Position numbers and translations under genes: made by a program. A DNA stretch of 62,000 bases from the NCBI GenBank assembly GCA_029204225.1, contig CM055111.1, forward strand, positions 8,568,864-8,630,863, written 5' to 3'. Origin of the DNA: Diphasiastrum complanatum. Its lineage: Eukaryota > Streptophyta > Lycopodiopsida > Lycopodiales > Lycopodiaceae. A model generated the notes under the pieces. It ran no database searches. It was not told the DNA's origin and saw only the letters and a program-made list of their open reading frames with translations. Of this stretch, positions 45,440-55,333 are shown piece after piece. Every line of letters starts with the position of its first letter. Within the stretch, counting starts at the first letter, position 1.

Positions 45440-46480
45440 GGCACCCATAAAAGCTCTTGGCCTCAAAAGTTGCTTCTTCGGCAAGGAAGGTAGGATATCT
45501 TTTATGAAGAACATTGGCTCACTCCCAGGTAGCCTCCTCGGTTGTCTGATCCTTCCACTTCACGAGATACTCCTTGCAGATCGTATGCCTCAACCTACGT
45601 CCCCGTGTATCCAGAATTTCTTCAGACTCATGTGGCAAAGACCTAAATTCCTTGAAGGATAATTGGTTGGAAATCACTTGATCTCCGTCCTTGCGCACTC
45701 TCTTCAGTCTACTAACATGGAACATTGGGTGAACCTTGGACCCTTCTGGCAAAGCCAGTTTATAAGCCGAGCTTCCAACACTCTTTAGTACTGCAAATGG
45801 TCCACAATATCTAGGAGATAAGTTCGGACACTTACGTCTCCGCAGAGTTTCAGATTTCTCTAGAACTCGCAAATAAACTTCATCTCCTTCCTTAAAGTCT
45901 ACTACCCTATGGGTTTTATCTGCATAATGTCGAGATCACACTTGCATCTGTTGGACATTCTCTTTAGCAACCTTTAACATCCAACATGTCTTGGAGCAAA
46001 TCCTTGACAATTTGTATCTGCTCTCTCTCGAGTCCCACTGCCATTGGGGCTCAAGGTTGATACCCGTACATCAACATGAATGCACTATACCAAGTGGTAT
46101 CATGCTTCGAGCTATTATAGACAAACTCCAACAACGGAATATATTCTTCCCAGTTAGACTATTTGCTACTCACATAAGCTCTCAACATATATTCTAGGAC
46201 TTGGTTGACTCTTTCTGTTTGACCATCCGTTTGTGAGTGGTCAGAAGTATCCCTTTATAGCTTAGTTTCTAACTTAAGAAACACCTCTTGCCAAAAATTG
46301 CTGGTAAACTCAGGATCTCTATCACTAACAATACTTGATGGAAGTCCATAGAGCCTATAAATATTTTCGATGAAGAGCCTGTGGCTAACTTAGGCACCCT
46401 CACTGTAGTCTTAGTTGGGATAAACCTGACCATTTTAGTCAACCTATCCACGATTACTAATAGAATCCCCAGCGTCATGC
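45440..46480 (-). pseudogene. Chromodomain-gypsy integrase relic
   Basis: Minus-strand reading, from the integrase core near 46,470: LLVIVDRLTKMVRFIPTKTT, VRVPKLA, then frameshifted codons for the QTERVN/LEY-x-LRAYVSS region (about 46,200). It continues with the C-terminal YCGPFAVLKSVGSSAYKLAL, HPMFHVSRLK and a chromodomain LVKWKDQTTEEATWE near 45,540. The chromodomain places it in the plant chromoviruses. Multiple frameshifts lie between 45,880 and 46,270. RT and RNase H are missing. It lies directly upstream, in its own orientation, of the purine tract and LTR at 45,428. Confidence 0.8.
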
Positions 46481-46685
46481 CGGTCATTGCTAAAGCACAA
46501 ATAGGTGACAAACGCTACGTTACCGCCCAACCATAGAGGTACTACCACCTCACTCCCCTGCACTGGAGCTATAGACCACCATCAAGCAAGCTCAGATCTC
46601 CTGTAAGCCATGGTGTCCCATACCACCAAGCATTACCCTCGACCCTCGCCTACCTACATCCTGAGGCCTAGATAATCGTCCTGAC
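46481..46685. other. Unassigned spacer between opposed gypsy relics
   Basis: C-rich on the plus strand with no frame. It separates minus-strand and plus-strand gypsy pieces. Confidence 0.35.
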
Positions 46686-46920
46686 CTGACCAACAGTGGA
46701 AGAGCTCTTCATTCTCCAGGATAAAATGAATACCAAGCTTATCTTACAATCCCTAAGGATTTAAAGGTACTTCGGACGGGAAAATGCCATAAGCTTTCTC
46801 CTTGTTACACGTTGGAAGGGCAAGTTAGATGATGAGGACACTTGGAAGAGAGAAGACTATTTAAGATTGAACTTCCCTGGTTTGCTCCCATTAGGAGGAG
46901 ACTCTTAAAGGGGGAGGGAA
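46686..46920 (+). pseudogene. Plus-strand gypsy integrase-tail/chromodomain relic with PPT
   Basis: The segment 46,748-46,800 encodes PKDLKVLRTGKCHKLSP, the integrase C-terminal block. The sequence jumps directly into the end of a chromodomain, RWKGKLDDEDTWKREDYLRL. About 100 codons between the two are deleted and the frame changes at the junction. A stop and a purine tract AAAGGGGGAGGGAA (46,906-46,919) follow, then an LTR start. Oriented opposite to the gypsy pieces on both sides. Confidence 0.7.
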
Positions 46921-47125
46921 TGTTATGTACCCATAAGGGCACACAACATGAAACATGAGGTGATGGTCTCTTTATGGGATGGAACGCTGATCTGGAGCTA
47001 TAGGTCTTTTGGGTGCCATGTGTCAATGTCTTATTGGCTCGCAGTGACTCATTGTTATGGACCTGCGCCAGTGTGCACACACCCAGGTTCCGACCTCAAT
47101 TTCTCGAGGTGAGCAAGCGCGGTTA
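46921..47125 (+). repeat. Gypsy 3' LTR, left part only
   Basis: TGTTATGTACCC follows the purine tract. Within about 200 bp the sequence changes to minus-strand integrase (SMKIAQDRTQ near 47,140), so the LTR is truncated. Confidence 0.55.
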
Positions 47126-47129
47126 GCAT

Positions 47130-48060
47130 AAAGCTGAGTTCTATCCTGAGCGATTTTCATGCTTTCATTGGCCACTAGCAGCATTTATTGCATATCTTGC
47201 AGGAAATCTACTGCAGCTTGCACCTTGAGACCTTTGAGTCCGACCAAAACTAGAGAACATAGCTGAAAGCCATACATCAACATAACGGACTGAATTTGAT
47301 GGCAAAATGCTTGGCACTATTGTACACAAACTCAACTATTGGGAGATACTTTTCTCAATCAAACTGTCAGTGAGAAACATATCCTCTAAGCATATGTTCC
47401 AACGTCTCGTTGACACGTTCTGTCTGCCCATCAGATTCTGGGCGATCTAAAGAACTAAGACTAAGGGTTGTTTCAATTTTTTCAAAAACTGCTTGCCAGA
47501 ACTTGCCAGTGAACTTGGAGTCTCGTTCAGTAACAATATCATTCGGCAAACCATACAATCTGAACAACTGTTCAACGAAAAGATGGGCTAGTTCAGATGC
47601 CTTGACAGTTAATTTAGTTGGTATAAATTGCACCATCTTGGTTAGCCTGTCAACCACCACCCAAATGGCATCATGATCACTCCGGGTTTTAGGGAGTCCA
47701 ACCACAAAATCCATTGAAATAATTTCCCATTTTTTGGTGGGAATGTCCAAGGGATGTAGAAGACCCGCAACTTTGAGTCTTTTTGCTTTATTTTGCTGGC
47801 ATTGTTCACAACCTTGAATGTATGCCTCGACATGACCTTTCATCTTAGGCTAGAAGAAATTCTGCCTAACAAGGTCAAGTGTCCTCTGTATGCCTGGGTG
47901 ACTAGCACAAGGGTTGTCATGACACTGCTGTAGGATTTGGGCCCACAAGTCTTCCCTATCTAGCACAAAAGCCTTTCCCTTTCAGAAAAGCAAGCCATTC
48001 CTTATGGAATAGTCTTCAAGTATCTTATCATTTCAGGATTGCTTGGGATCCTGCATCCCA
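47130..48060 (-). pseudogene. Gypsy integrase, core largely preserved
   Basis: Minus-strand reading from about 47,990: an AILQQCHDNPCASHPGIQRT-like stretch, then YIQGCEQCQQNKAKR (H2C2 zinc-binding domain), EIISMDFVVGLPKTRSDHDA, VVVDRLTKMVQFIPTKLTVK, NDIVTERDSKFTGKFWQAVF and DGQTERVNETLEHMLRGYVS. The three catalytic acids (D in SMDF, D in ERDSKF, E in QTERVN) are present within one 158-codon open frame (47,367-47,843). A stop interrupts the zinc domain near 47,850, and the C-terminal part (to 47,130) is frameshifted. RT palm and RNase H, which should lie before it, are deleted. Confidence 0.85.
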
Positions 48061-48159
48061 AGGTCATCACTAGATCTAGAATTTCCTATCAGGACATCTA
48101 GCCAGATGCGACCGAAAAAGCTATCTGTTCGACAAAGATCTCGTAGTGAAAGATACAAA

Positions 48160-48560
48160 TCAGATTGGATCTCAACAAAGCATAATTGATGTAACCTGAT
48201 CTAAGATCAATCTTGGAGAAATACTTACCTCCATTCAGACAATAAATAAGGGAAATCTGTTCTTGATGGTTAAATCATTTAACTTTTAAATGTCACCACA
48301 CAAACATGTGCCTCCATCCTTTTTACTAACTAAAAGGATTGGTGCTCCCTAAGGGGACTTATTAGGCCGAATATGGCCCATCCTAAGGAGTTCTTGTAAT
48401 TGCTTACTCTTCCTTGATGCTAACCCTGTATGGAAAAAGAGATACAGATTGGCTTCCAGGAAGCAACTCAATCTGATGGTCAACACTCCTTTGGGGAGGT
48501 AGGCCATAAGGAAAAACATCACTATATTCTTGCCTAAGCTTGTTAAATATTATTCCTTCA
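48160..48560 (-). pseudogene. Gypsy RT N-terminal fragment
   Basis: Minus-strand codons give LRQEYSDVFPYGLPPQRSVD, HQIELLPGS, LQELLRMGHIRPNKSP*GAP and ILLVSKKDGGTCLCGDI. These match the start of gypsy RT (G-x-I-R-P-S-x-S-P-W-G-A-P, then V-x-K-K-D-G). The Trp is a stop here. Sequence is lost before the F/Y-x-D-D active site, and the gap to the integrase at 48,060 implies a deletion of more than 1 kb. Confidence 0.75.
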
Positions 48561-48574
48561 GGTGAAATAACACT

Positions 48575-48910
48575 TCAGGGATTATTTAAAGGCACATTCA
48601 AAAGCAAATGCGATAATTCAATATTTAGAATCTGGACTGCATGGTCATCCACATAAATTTCATCTTTCAAGAAACAAAGATAAACTTTATTACCAGAACC
48701 TTTCAAATATTTAACAACTTCTAAAGCAAAAATCATAGGATCAAAAGGCCTATTTACATCGCCTTTTAGCTCAAACAATGAGCCCTTATACAAAAAAGAA
48801 ATACTATGTGTAACATAATCCTTTCTTAAAGACTCATTTTTAGAATAAAACCATTCTTTTCTTGAGATTATGTCTATGCTATCCAAATTCATGATATGAC
48901 AATCTAGCGG
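48575..48910 (-). pseudogene. Gypsy protease C-terminal/linker region
   Basis: Open frame reading LDSIDIISRKEWFYSKNESL, RKDYVTHSISFLYKGSLFEL. This fits the region after the gypsy protease active site, where D-x-I-[IL]-G-x-x-W-L/F is followed by a beta-strand repeat. It is flanked by protease start (49,000-49,060) on one side and RT on the other, in the expected order. The Gly of the I-L-G-R-x-W block is Ser here. Confidence 0.6.
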
Positions 48911-48984
48911 TTCAACATAATCCTGAATCTAAAGCGGCAGTTGAGGAACATCCCAAACTTGCCGATCTTCCCCTGACGCCATTT

Positions 48985-50127
48985 TCACCACATCAAGTGA
49001 TTACTTGGTGCGGTAGCTGTATTGAGCTTCTGCACCAGCTTAGCATTTATGAAGTTATGTGTGGAACCATCATCAAAAAGAACAGTCATAGTTTGGCATC
49101 CTACAACTCCATTCATACAAATGAGATCGTGGGGGCCAAAAATAGTGGTATTAAAGGATAAGTCAACAAAAGAAATATTAGAATTACCTGGCGCTTTAAA
49201 GGATTTAGGTTGCCTGCCATATTTCTTTTGCTTTTTCTTTGGACAATGTTTTGGCAGATGCCCCTTCTCCATACAGGAAAAGCACAAGTCGCTGGTTCTC
49301 GCGTTGTCAAAATCCGCCCGTTCCAACTTGACGCGCTTTTTCTCGCCTTGGGAATCGGTGTCCGTCTTGTCTCTGCCCCGCTTCTTGAAAAATTTATTTT
49401 CTTTTTGTTCAGCCTTGGGCATACTTTGCTCCTTGCGAGAGGTAAAATCGGCGTCATTGAAGATTTTCACAAAGCGAACTGCATCCTCGATAGTTTGCGG
49501 TTGGTTACGCTGCACTTCTAGTTGAAATTCTTTTGAAAGCCCCAATATAAAGTGTAGTTTAAACAGGATAGGATTGATTCCCAAAGCAAATCGGGACAAA
49601 ATCTCTTGGAATGGTTGGATATAGGCATCTAACGGTCTAGTACCCATCTGCACGGTGGCGAAATGCCGCCAATGCTCAAAGTCATCCAACATCGAAGGCA
49701 AAGTCGTTTTAAAGGCTTCTTGAAAGGCATACATGTAGAAGGGGCACCAGCCCTCTCCTTCAGATCTTGCCACCAAGTGAACGCCTTGCCAAGTAAAAAC
49801 ATGAGAGCAGAAGCGATCTTTGTACTATCAGGCACATCGTGCATGGAAAAATGACTACACCACCAATCAAGCCATGACAATACCACATTGAGAAGCCGGA
49901 CCTTCTTTTCACCTGAAAAGAATTCTGGATTGAACATTGGATCAACACCAGCGGACCGCGAGTGCGTCGAAGAATGCCACTCTTGCTCGGTCGTGGCATG
50001 CTTGGCTTGCATGTCCAAGATTTGGTTTTGCAGCAAGTTCAAAGCCTGAACAAGCTAATTAGTATCTACATCAGGAGGAGGTGGTGGTGAAGACGGTCCT
50101 CCACCCAAGGGCATAGTAGGATCCATG
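48985..50127 (-). pseudogene. Gypsy gag and protease start, one frameshift
   Basis: Minus-strand gag begins MDPTMPLGGGPSSPPPPDVD at 50,127, with a TAG soon after (DTN*LVQ). It continues QALNLLQNQILDMQAKHATT to KAFTWWQDLKE in the 49,629-50,042 frame. Near 49,750 the frame shifts, and gag resumes as PFYMYAFQEAFKTTLPSMLD, FEHWRHFATVQMGTRPLDAY, with the zinc knuckle CFSCMEKGHLPKHC and a basic tail. The protease start VLFDDGSTHNFINAKLVQKL has DDGS where D-S/T-G-[AS] is usual. Chromovirus-type organisation, belonging with the RT and integrase pieces below it. Confidence 0.8.
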
Positions 50128-50139
50128 GGGCGCTAAGGA

Positions 50140-50614
50140 AGGAGACAAAGAAAAAATGACAAGAGCTTTGCAACAAAATGGCTTAGAGAGCTTGAGAGAA
50201 CTACTCAAGGAGACTAGGCCACAATTAAGCTCCTCAATTATGGAAATGGAGTCTTTACCCCCCACCCCCCTCCTTTTCCTTCCTAAAAAGCGTTGTTGGG
50301 CATAGAGCCTAACACTGCCTGTGCACATAGACATGCAAGGTCCTAACTCCCCTATACATAGATTCATCTAGAATAGAGTCTCTATGCATGGATTCTCTAT
50401 TCATAGAATTGTTATTGATAACTGTACACATGCATACATTGTCTCATACTTTGTACTAACTCCATTTAATGTGTTTTGGGCCTCACAAGGAAATTAGTTA
50501 CTCGTGGGTCACGTCCAGTATGATGTGGCATACCTAACAGCTTGATTCATTGGAGTGATGTGTATCCAAGACTAGGAGTATACTGAATCCTATGTACTGG
50601 TCATGGACATAACA
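50140..50614 (-). repeat. Gypsy LTR candidate
   Basis: On the minus strand it begins TGTTATGTCCATGACC at 50,614, directly after AAGGGGGGGAAAA (50,615-50,627). It is followed, before the gag start at 50,127, by a leader too short to show a clear PBS. It could be both the 3' LTR of the 50,643-51,254 element and the 5' LTR of the gag below it. Confidence 0.5.
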
Positions 50615-50642
50615 TTTTCCCCCCCTTGAACTGCTCATGTCC

Positions 50643-51254
50643 TCAAAAGTTGAACTTTGGAAAATTCTTCTCTATGCTATCAACTCTCTCCCATGAATCA
50701 TCGTCCTCAGTGCAACCTTTCCACCGAATTAGGCACTCAGAGATAGAACGATTTCTCAATTGTTTATCTTTGGTTCTGAGCACTTTCTCAAGTTCCAAAG
50801 GTACACTAAGCAATAAATCTTTCAAATGGGACAAATGCTCATTCGATCCAGCTGTATCACCTTCATGTGAACTTAGTTTCAAATGACTTACATGAAATAC
50901 TGGGTGTGCATCCGATTTTCCTTGAAGATCGAGTTCATATGCCAAAGAACCAATTCTACATACAATCTTGAACAGTCCAAAAAAATGGGTGGACAGTTTG
51001 TAATGCTTCCCTGTACGTAACGTCTTACAATCTTTTGGAATCCTAAGGTATACCCAATCATCAACTTTGAAATATCTTGGAGATCTCTTAAAATCCGTAT
51101 AGTGTTTAGCTCTATCCTGAGCACTACGGATACTATCTTTAGCCACTTGCAACATCTCTTGCATATCATGCAGGAAATCAGCAACCTTCTGGATATTAAC
51201 AGACTTCATCTCAACATTTATTGGAGATCTAGGTTGAAAACCATACATATGCAT
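50643..51254 (-). pseudogene. Gypsy integrase C-terminus with chromodomain
   Basis: 203-codon open frame: MYGFQPRSPINVEMKSVNIQ, AQDRAKHYTDFKRSPRYFKV, DWVYLRIPKDCKTLRTGKHY and HPVFHVSHLKLSSHEGD. It ends with a chromodomain, ISECLIRWKGCTEDDDSWER. The upstream integrase core, RT and gag are missing. The downstream end is natural: stop, purine tract at 50,615, LTR. The PKDCKTLRTGKHYKLS block is closely related to the plus-strand relic at 46,748 (PKDLKVLRTGKCHKLSP), so both belong to one chromovirus family. Confidence 0.8.
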
Positions 51255-51260
51255 AAAAGC

Positions 51261-51495
51261 TTAACATGTAGCAATACAACCTTTCCACCGAATTAGGCAC
51301 TCAGAGATAGAACGATTTCTCAATTGTTTATCTCTGGTTCTGAGCACTTTCTCAAGTTCCAAAGGTACACTAAGTGACAAATCTTCCAAATGGGATAAAT
51401 TCTCATCCAATCCAACTGTATCACCTTCATGTGAACTTAGTTTCAAACGACTTACATGAAATATTGGGTGTGCATCCGATTTTTCTTGAAGTCAC
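51261..51495 (-). pseudogene. Second copy of the same gypsy chromodomain segment
   Basis: 51,279-51,492 repeats 50,714-50,935 with a few percent difference (KLSSHEGDTVGLDENLSHLE versus KLSSHEGDTAGSNEHLSHLK, and RNRSISECLIRWKGC in both). The frame stops after RWKGC. Direct duplication or a second truncated element of the same family. Confidence 0.8.
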
Positions 51496-51548
51496 TCCCC
51501 TCCCTGTTGCACTGTTTTCGTTCCCAATTTTTTCCTCTCTTTAACCCC
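51492..51548 (-). repeat. Short dispersed repeat, copy 2
   Basis: Reverse complement of 34,511-34,568. Here it lies exactly between the gypsy fragment and the truncated copia RNase H. Confidence 0.8.
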
Positions 51549-51559
51549 TTGTTGCACTA

Positions 51560-52896
51560 CACAATGCCTTATACTCTGCTTCGATAGAGCAATTGTACAT
51601 TGCTTCTTACTAGACCAGGAAAAGCAACTGTCACAAAACTAGAACACATACCATGTGGTGAATCTATGATCATCATAGTCACCTCCCCAATCCCCATCCA
51701 CATAGCCACACAACTCAGGTAAATCCTCATGCTTTCTGTAAATCAAGCCATAATCTGAAGTGCCTTTTACATAACGTAGAATGCGCTTAGCTTCCTTCCA
51801 ATGCATTTCTGTAGGTGTTGCCATAAACTGAATTACAATACCAACAACATAGCATATATCTGGTCTAGTTGTGGTAAGGTAAATCAAGCTCCCTACTAAC
51901 TGCCTATACAGCGTAGCATCAAATGACTGTGACTCATCAAGCTTAGAAAGCTTTTTACTTGGTTCAATAGGAGTATTCACTGGTTTGCAATCCTGCAGCA
52001 ACTCTTTGACATACTTCACCTGTGTTAAACTCACTTTGTGTCCTTTTTGCCACACCTCTACTCCAAGGCATAATGCATCAGGCTGAGGTTTGTCATCTCA
52101 AATTGTTCCGTGAGGTCTTTCTTGATCATGTCTATCATATCTTGATTATTTCCCATAATAATCAAGTCATCAACATAAAGAGCAATCAAAGCAACCATAC
52201 CATCAAAGCATAGACATATAGATTTGGATTAGAATGTGTTCTCACCATCCCCTTTGAGCAAAAGTAGGCATCAATCCTGCTATACCATGCACGTGGTGCC
52301 TATTTAAGACCATAAAGCGCTTCCTTCAAGCGACATACTTTATTCTTCTGTCCTTTCGTCACAAAGCCTTCAGGTTGATCCATGAACATCTCTTCTTCTG
52401 ACTCACCATTTAGAAAAGTAGATTTCACATCCATCTGATGCAAAGGCCAACCAAAATGTGAAGCTAAAACAACAAGTAGACGTAGAGTATTCCACTTACA
52501 TATTGGCGCAAAGGTCTCCTCATAGTCGATGCCTTTACTTTGTGCGTACCCTTTGATCACCAATCTTGCCTTGTGCTTTGCTATACTTCCATCTGCATGG
52601 CACTTAGTCCTGTATACCCATTTGCAACCAATGGGTTTCTTGCCAACTGGTGGTTCTACTAAGTCCCATGTGCTATGCTTAGCAATTGACTCCATCTCCT
52701 CTCCCATGGCCTTGACCCAAATGTCATCATCCTTCACTTCACCATAAGTCGAAGGTTCTTTGCTTTGAATAATGCTAGATAGGAGAGCATAATTTGCTTC
52801 ATACCTTTTAGGTTGTGTCTTCTCTCTTGTTGATCTTTGTAGCTCTCCTTGGCTAGATGATCCTGGAAAGTCATCCATGTCGTGGCTCTCCAACAA
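51560..52896 (-). pseudogene. Copia B: RT and truncated RNase H
   Basis: Minus-strand reading from 52,896: linker LQRSTREKTQPKRYEANYAL and RT PIGCKWVYRTKCHADGSIAK, QMDVKSTFLNGESEEEMFMD, CRLKEALYGLK then a stop at about 52,300. It resumes in other frames with LYVDDLIIMG (near 52,160) and KKLSKLDESQSFDATLYRQL, then SLIYLTTTRPDICYVVG and HWKEAKRILRYVKGTSDYGL to DGDWGGDYDDHRFTTWYVF near 51,640. RNase H then breaks up and is cut at about 51,560 next to a foreign repeat. The QMDVK-x-A motif reads KST. Older and more decayed than the intact copia. Confidence 0.85.
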
Positions 52897-53780
52897 TCTC
52901 TCAAACCACTTAGGGAGCTTCCTGTCAGGTGATCGGCTTCCTGGTGAAAATGTATCCCACGGTACATCCTTCTCCTTGCGTTTGTCAACTGCAACTTCAA
53001 TCCTTCTGTCTCTTGAGGTTGAGTAGTAGTATCTTGAGATGTATCCTCTTTTTCATCATTTGGAAGGTTAATGAATGGATCATCATTAGGAGGTATCCTC
53101 ACTATACCATCTTTCCCACTGGATGTATCTATCTTCTCAGCATCCTCGTCTTCATACAGCTTGGATTCATCAAAGATAATATCATGGCTTACATGGATTT
53201 TGTTTTCCACTGGATCAAAACATCTATAGCCCTTCACACGATCATCATATCCTAGGAATATACACTTGATAGCTTTTACATCAAGTTTATGTCTCTCTTC
53301 CTTAGGAATGTGTAAAAAGGCCTTACATCCAAAGATTCGCAAGTGGTTCACCTTTGGCTTCTTCTTTGTGAATGCCTCCTTAGGTGTAATCTTTTGTATA
53401 GCAATGGTAGGACTTCTTTTTTGAAGATAGACTGCCGTACTGCATGCTTCTGACCAAAAATCTTTTGGTAGTTTCATCTCAGCTAACATATATCTGGCAC
53501 TTTCCACAATCGTACAATTCTTGCGCCCAGCTACACCATTAAGATCAGGAGTATGAGCTTGTGTAAATTGTCTTTTGATCCCACATTGATCACAAAGATC
53601 ATTGAAGTCATTAGACTTGTACTTGCCTCCACTATCTAATCTTAGGACTTTGATCTTCCTATCTATTTGATTTTTGACCAAAGCTTTGACACTCTTGAAA
53701 TTGTCAAATGCATCCAATTCTTATTCAAGAATTAGATCCACGTCTTACATGACATATCATCAATAAAGGTCATGAAATAG
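52897..53780 (-). pseudogene. Copia B: integrase C-terminal half, catalytic Glu lost
   Basis: The 327-codon frame (52,734-53,717) reads NFKSVKALVKNQIDRKIKVL, RLDSGGKYKSNDFNDLCDQC, AHTPDLNGVAGRKNCTIVES, ARYMLAEMKLPKDFWSEACS and NHLRIFGCKAFLHIPKEERH. The usual copia motif N-G-V-A-E-R-K-N is NGVAGRKN here, so the catalytic Glu is Gly. The second Asp (R-x-D-x-G-G) is kept. A frame change near 53,720-53,780 separates it from the first half, where the first catalytic Asp would lie. Confidence 0.85.
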
Positions 53781-54470
53781 AAGGCTTCACCTAAGAATAT
53801 AGTCCTCATAGGCCAGCATAAATCTATGTGGATCAAATTCAAGATGTCCTTTGCCCTTACAACACGTCCCATATACACATGATTCGCACATTGGTTTCAA
53901 GTGGTCTTCTATGGTAGGCAATCCTGTTACCATCTCCAATTTTCTCATCAAACTGAGGCTTCCTAAGTTCAAGTGACCAAGCCTCTTATGCCACAACTCA
54001 GTTTGCGATGGAATGGACGATACGAGTCCATGTTGCCCCTTGATTGTATGATTCAACCTATACAATTTAGTATTGGGCTCCCTTACTGAATCTGCAATAA
54101 CTCTGAACTTTTGGTTCACATCCTTCACAAAGCAACGATCATGGGCAAATTCTGCATTCAACTTTTGATCAATAATGACTCCAAGAAAAAGTAGATTTTT
54201 CTTCAAACCTGGTACGTAAAGTACCTCCTTGATCATCCTACTTTTGCCATCAGGTAGTTGGATTGAAACGGTGCCTATCCCCTTGATCTTGCACACAACA
54301 CCATTTGCTTGTGAAATGGACATTCCATTTTCCAACACTTTCAAGCTATTGAACCAATTCTTGTTACCTATCATGTGTCTTGTGGCTCCCGAGTCAATAT
54401 ACCACGCTTGATCATCTTGATTAGATGACAATGCAGATATGAAGATGCTAGAGTCTTCAATCTCACCCTC
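53781..54470 (-). pseudogene. Copia B: protease and pre-integrase
   Basis: Open frame with AWYIDSGATRHMIGNKNWFN (aspartic protease; D-S-G-A triad intact), ANGVVCKIKGIGTVSIQLPD, EVLYVPGLKKNLLFLGVIID and the pre-integrase ELWHKRLGHLNLGSLSLMRK and CESCVYGTCCKGKGHLEFD. H and C zinc ligands are present. It loses frame just after, at the start of the integrase core. Confidence 0.85.
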
Positions 54471-55302
54471 ATTGACAAGGTTACCTGCTTGCTTTGGTTT
54501 TCCCTTGCCTTGTTCCGCCAGGAATTTGCAACATTCACTCTTCCAATGGCCCTTTTTACCACAATGGAAGAATTTGTCTTTCTTCTTGGTCTTACTGGAA
54601 GATCCCTCATCCTCCTAAGTCTTGGCAAATTGTTGTTTAGACTTCTTCTTGCCCTTTCCCTTGCCTTGTTTTTGGCGTGTCGCAAGTGCCTGATCGTCAG
54701 TATTTTGATGTCTAACTTTCACCATTTTTCGTCGTTGCTCTTCCTGCATCAAGATTCCTATGAGCTCGTCAAAGGTTGGCAATATTTCTCTTTATGCTAT
54801 TCCGCTCACAAACATCTGATAGGGTTCTGCAATGCCAAACAATGCACTATGCACCAGCTCCACATCACGTATGCGCTCACCAATAGAATGCAGTTCATCC
54901 CTCATTGTCTTGATTCTGGTCATGTACGTCTGAATGTGCTCTCCTTGTTCCATTCGGGCACTATTAAGCTTTGACTTCAAAAAACATGATTCTTCACAGA
55001 TTTGAAATCTCGAACTGTTCCTTTAGCACATCCCATGCCTATCTGGTTGTAACAGCATCACAAATGTGGGTAATGATGTAATCCTTCATTGACAAATTAA
55101 TAAAGGTCAAAGCTTTCCTCATCTTTTTGTCAAACACTTTGATATCCGCTCCATTTGGCGGGCTTCTCTCATCACCTGTGATGACTTCCCACACATCTTT
55201 CTCCATCAGTATGTTTTTCATTTTGAATTTCCACATTGCATAGTTGGAAATCCCGTCCAATTTGCTACTTTCACTAAAAATGGACTCTCCCATGTTTGTC
55301 AT
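54471..55302 (-). pseudogene. Copia B: gag
   Basis: Gag start at 55,302 (NMGESIFSESSKLDGISNYA, then MWKFKMKNILMEKDVWEVIT) through a UBN2 region with a break near 55,020 (EHIQTYMTRIKTMRDELHSI at 54,792-54,980). It ends with the zinc knuckle KDKFFHCGKKGHWKSECC near 54,560. The knuckle has F-H-C at the start instead of C-x-x-C, so the first Cys is lost. Stops and frameshifts at 54,620 and 55,020 make it non-functional. Fragments of the same gag occur at 1.8 kb and 4.4 kb. Confidence 0.8.
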
Positions 55303-55333
55303 CGAAAAACTGCTTGAAAATGGACTCTCCCAT

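Noticed and set aside
49022-49525. 167-codon plus-strand frame in the gypsy gag region
   Set aside because: Antisense shadow of the gag frame, which has clear zinc-knuckle and protease motifs.
54371-54685. 104-codon Arg-rich minus-strand frame as a separate basic protein
   Set aside because: It is a shifted-frame shadow of the copia B zinc-knuckle region, whose true frame encodes GKKGHWKSEC.
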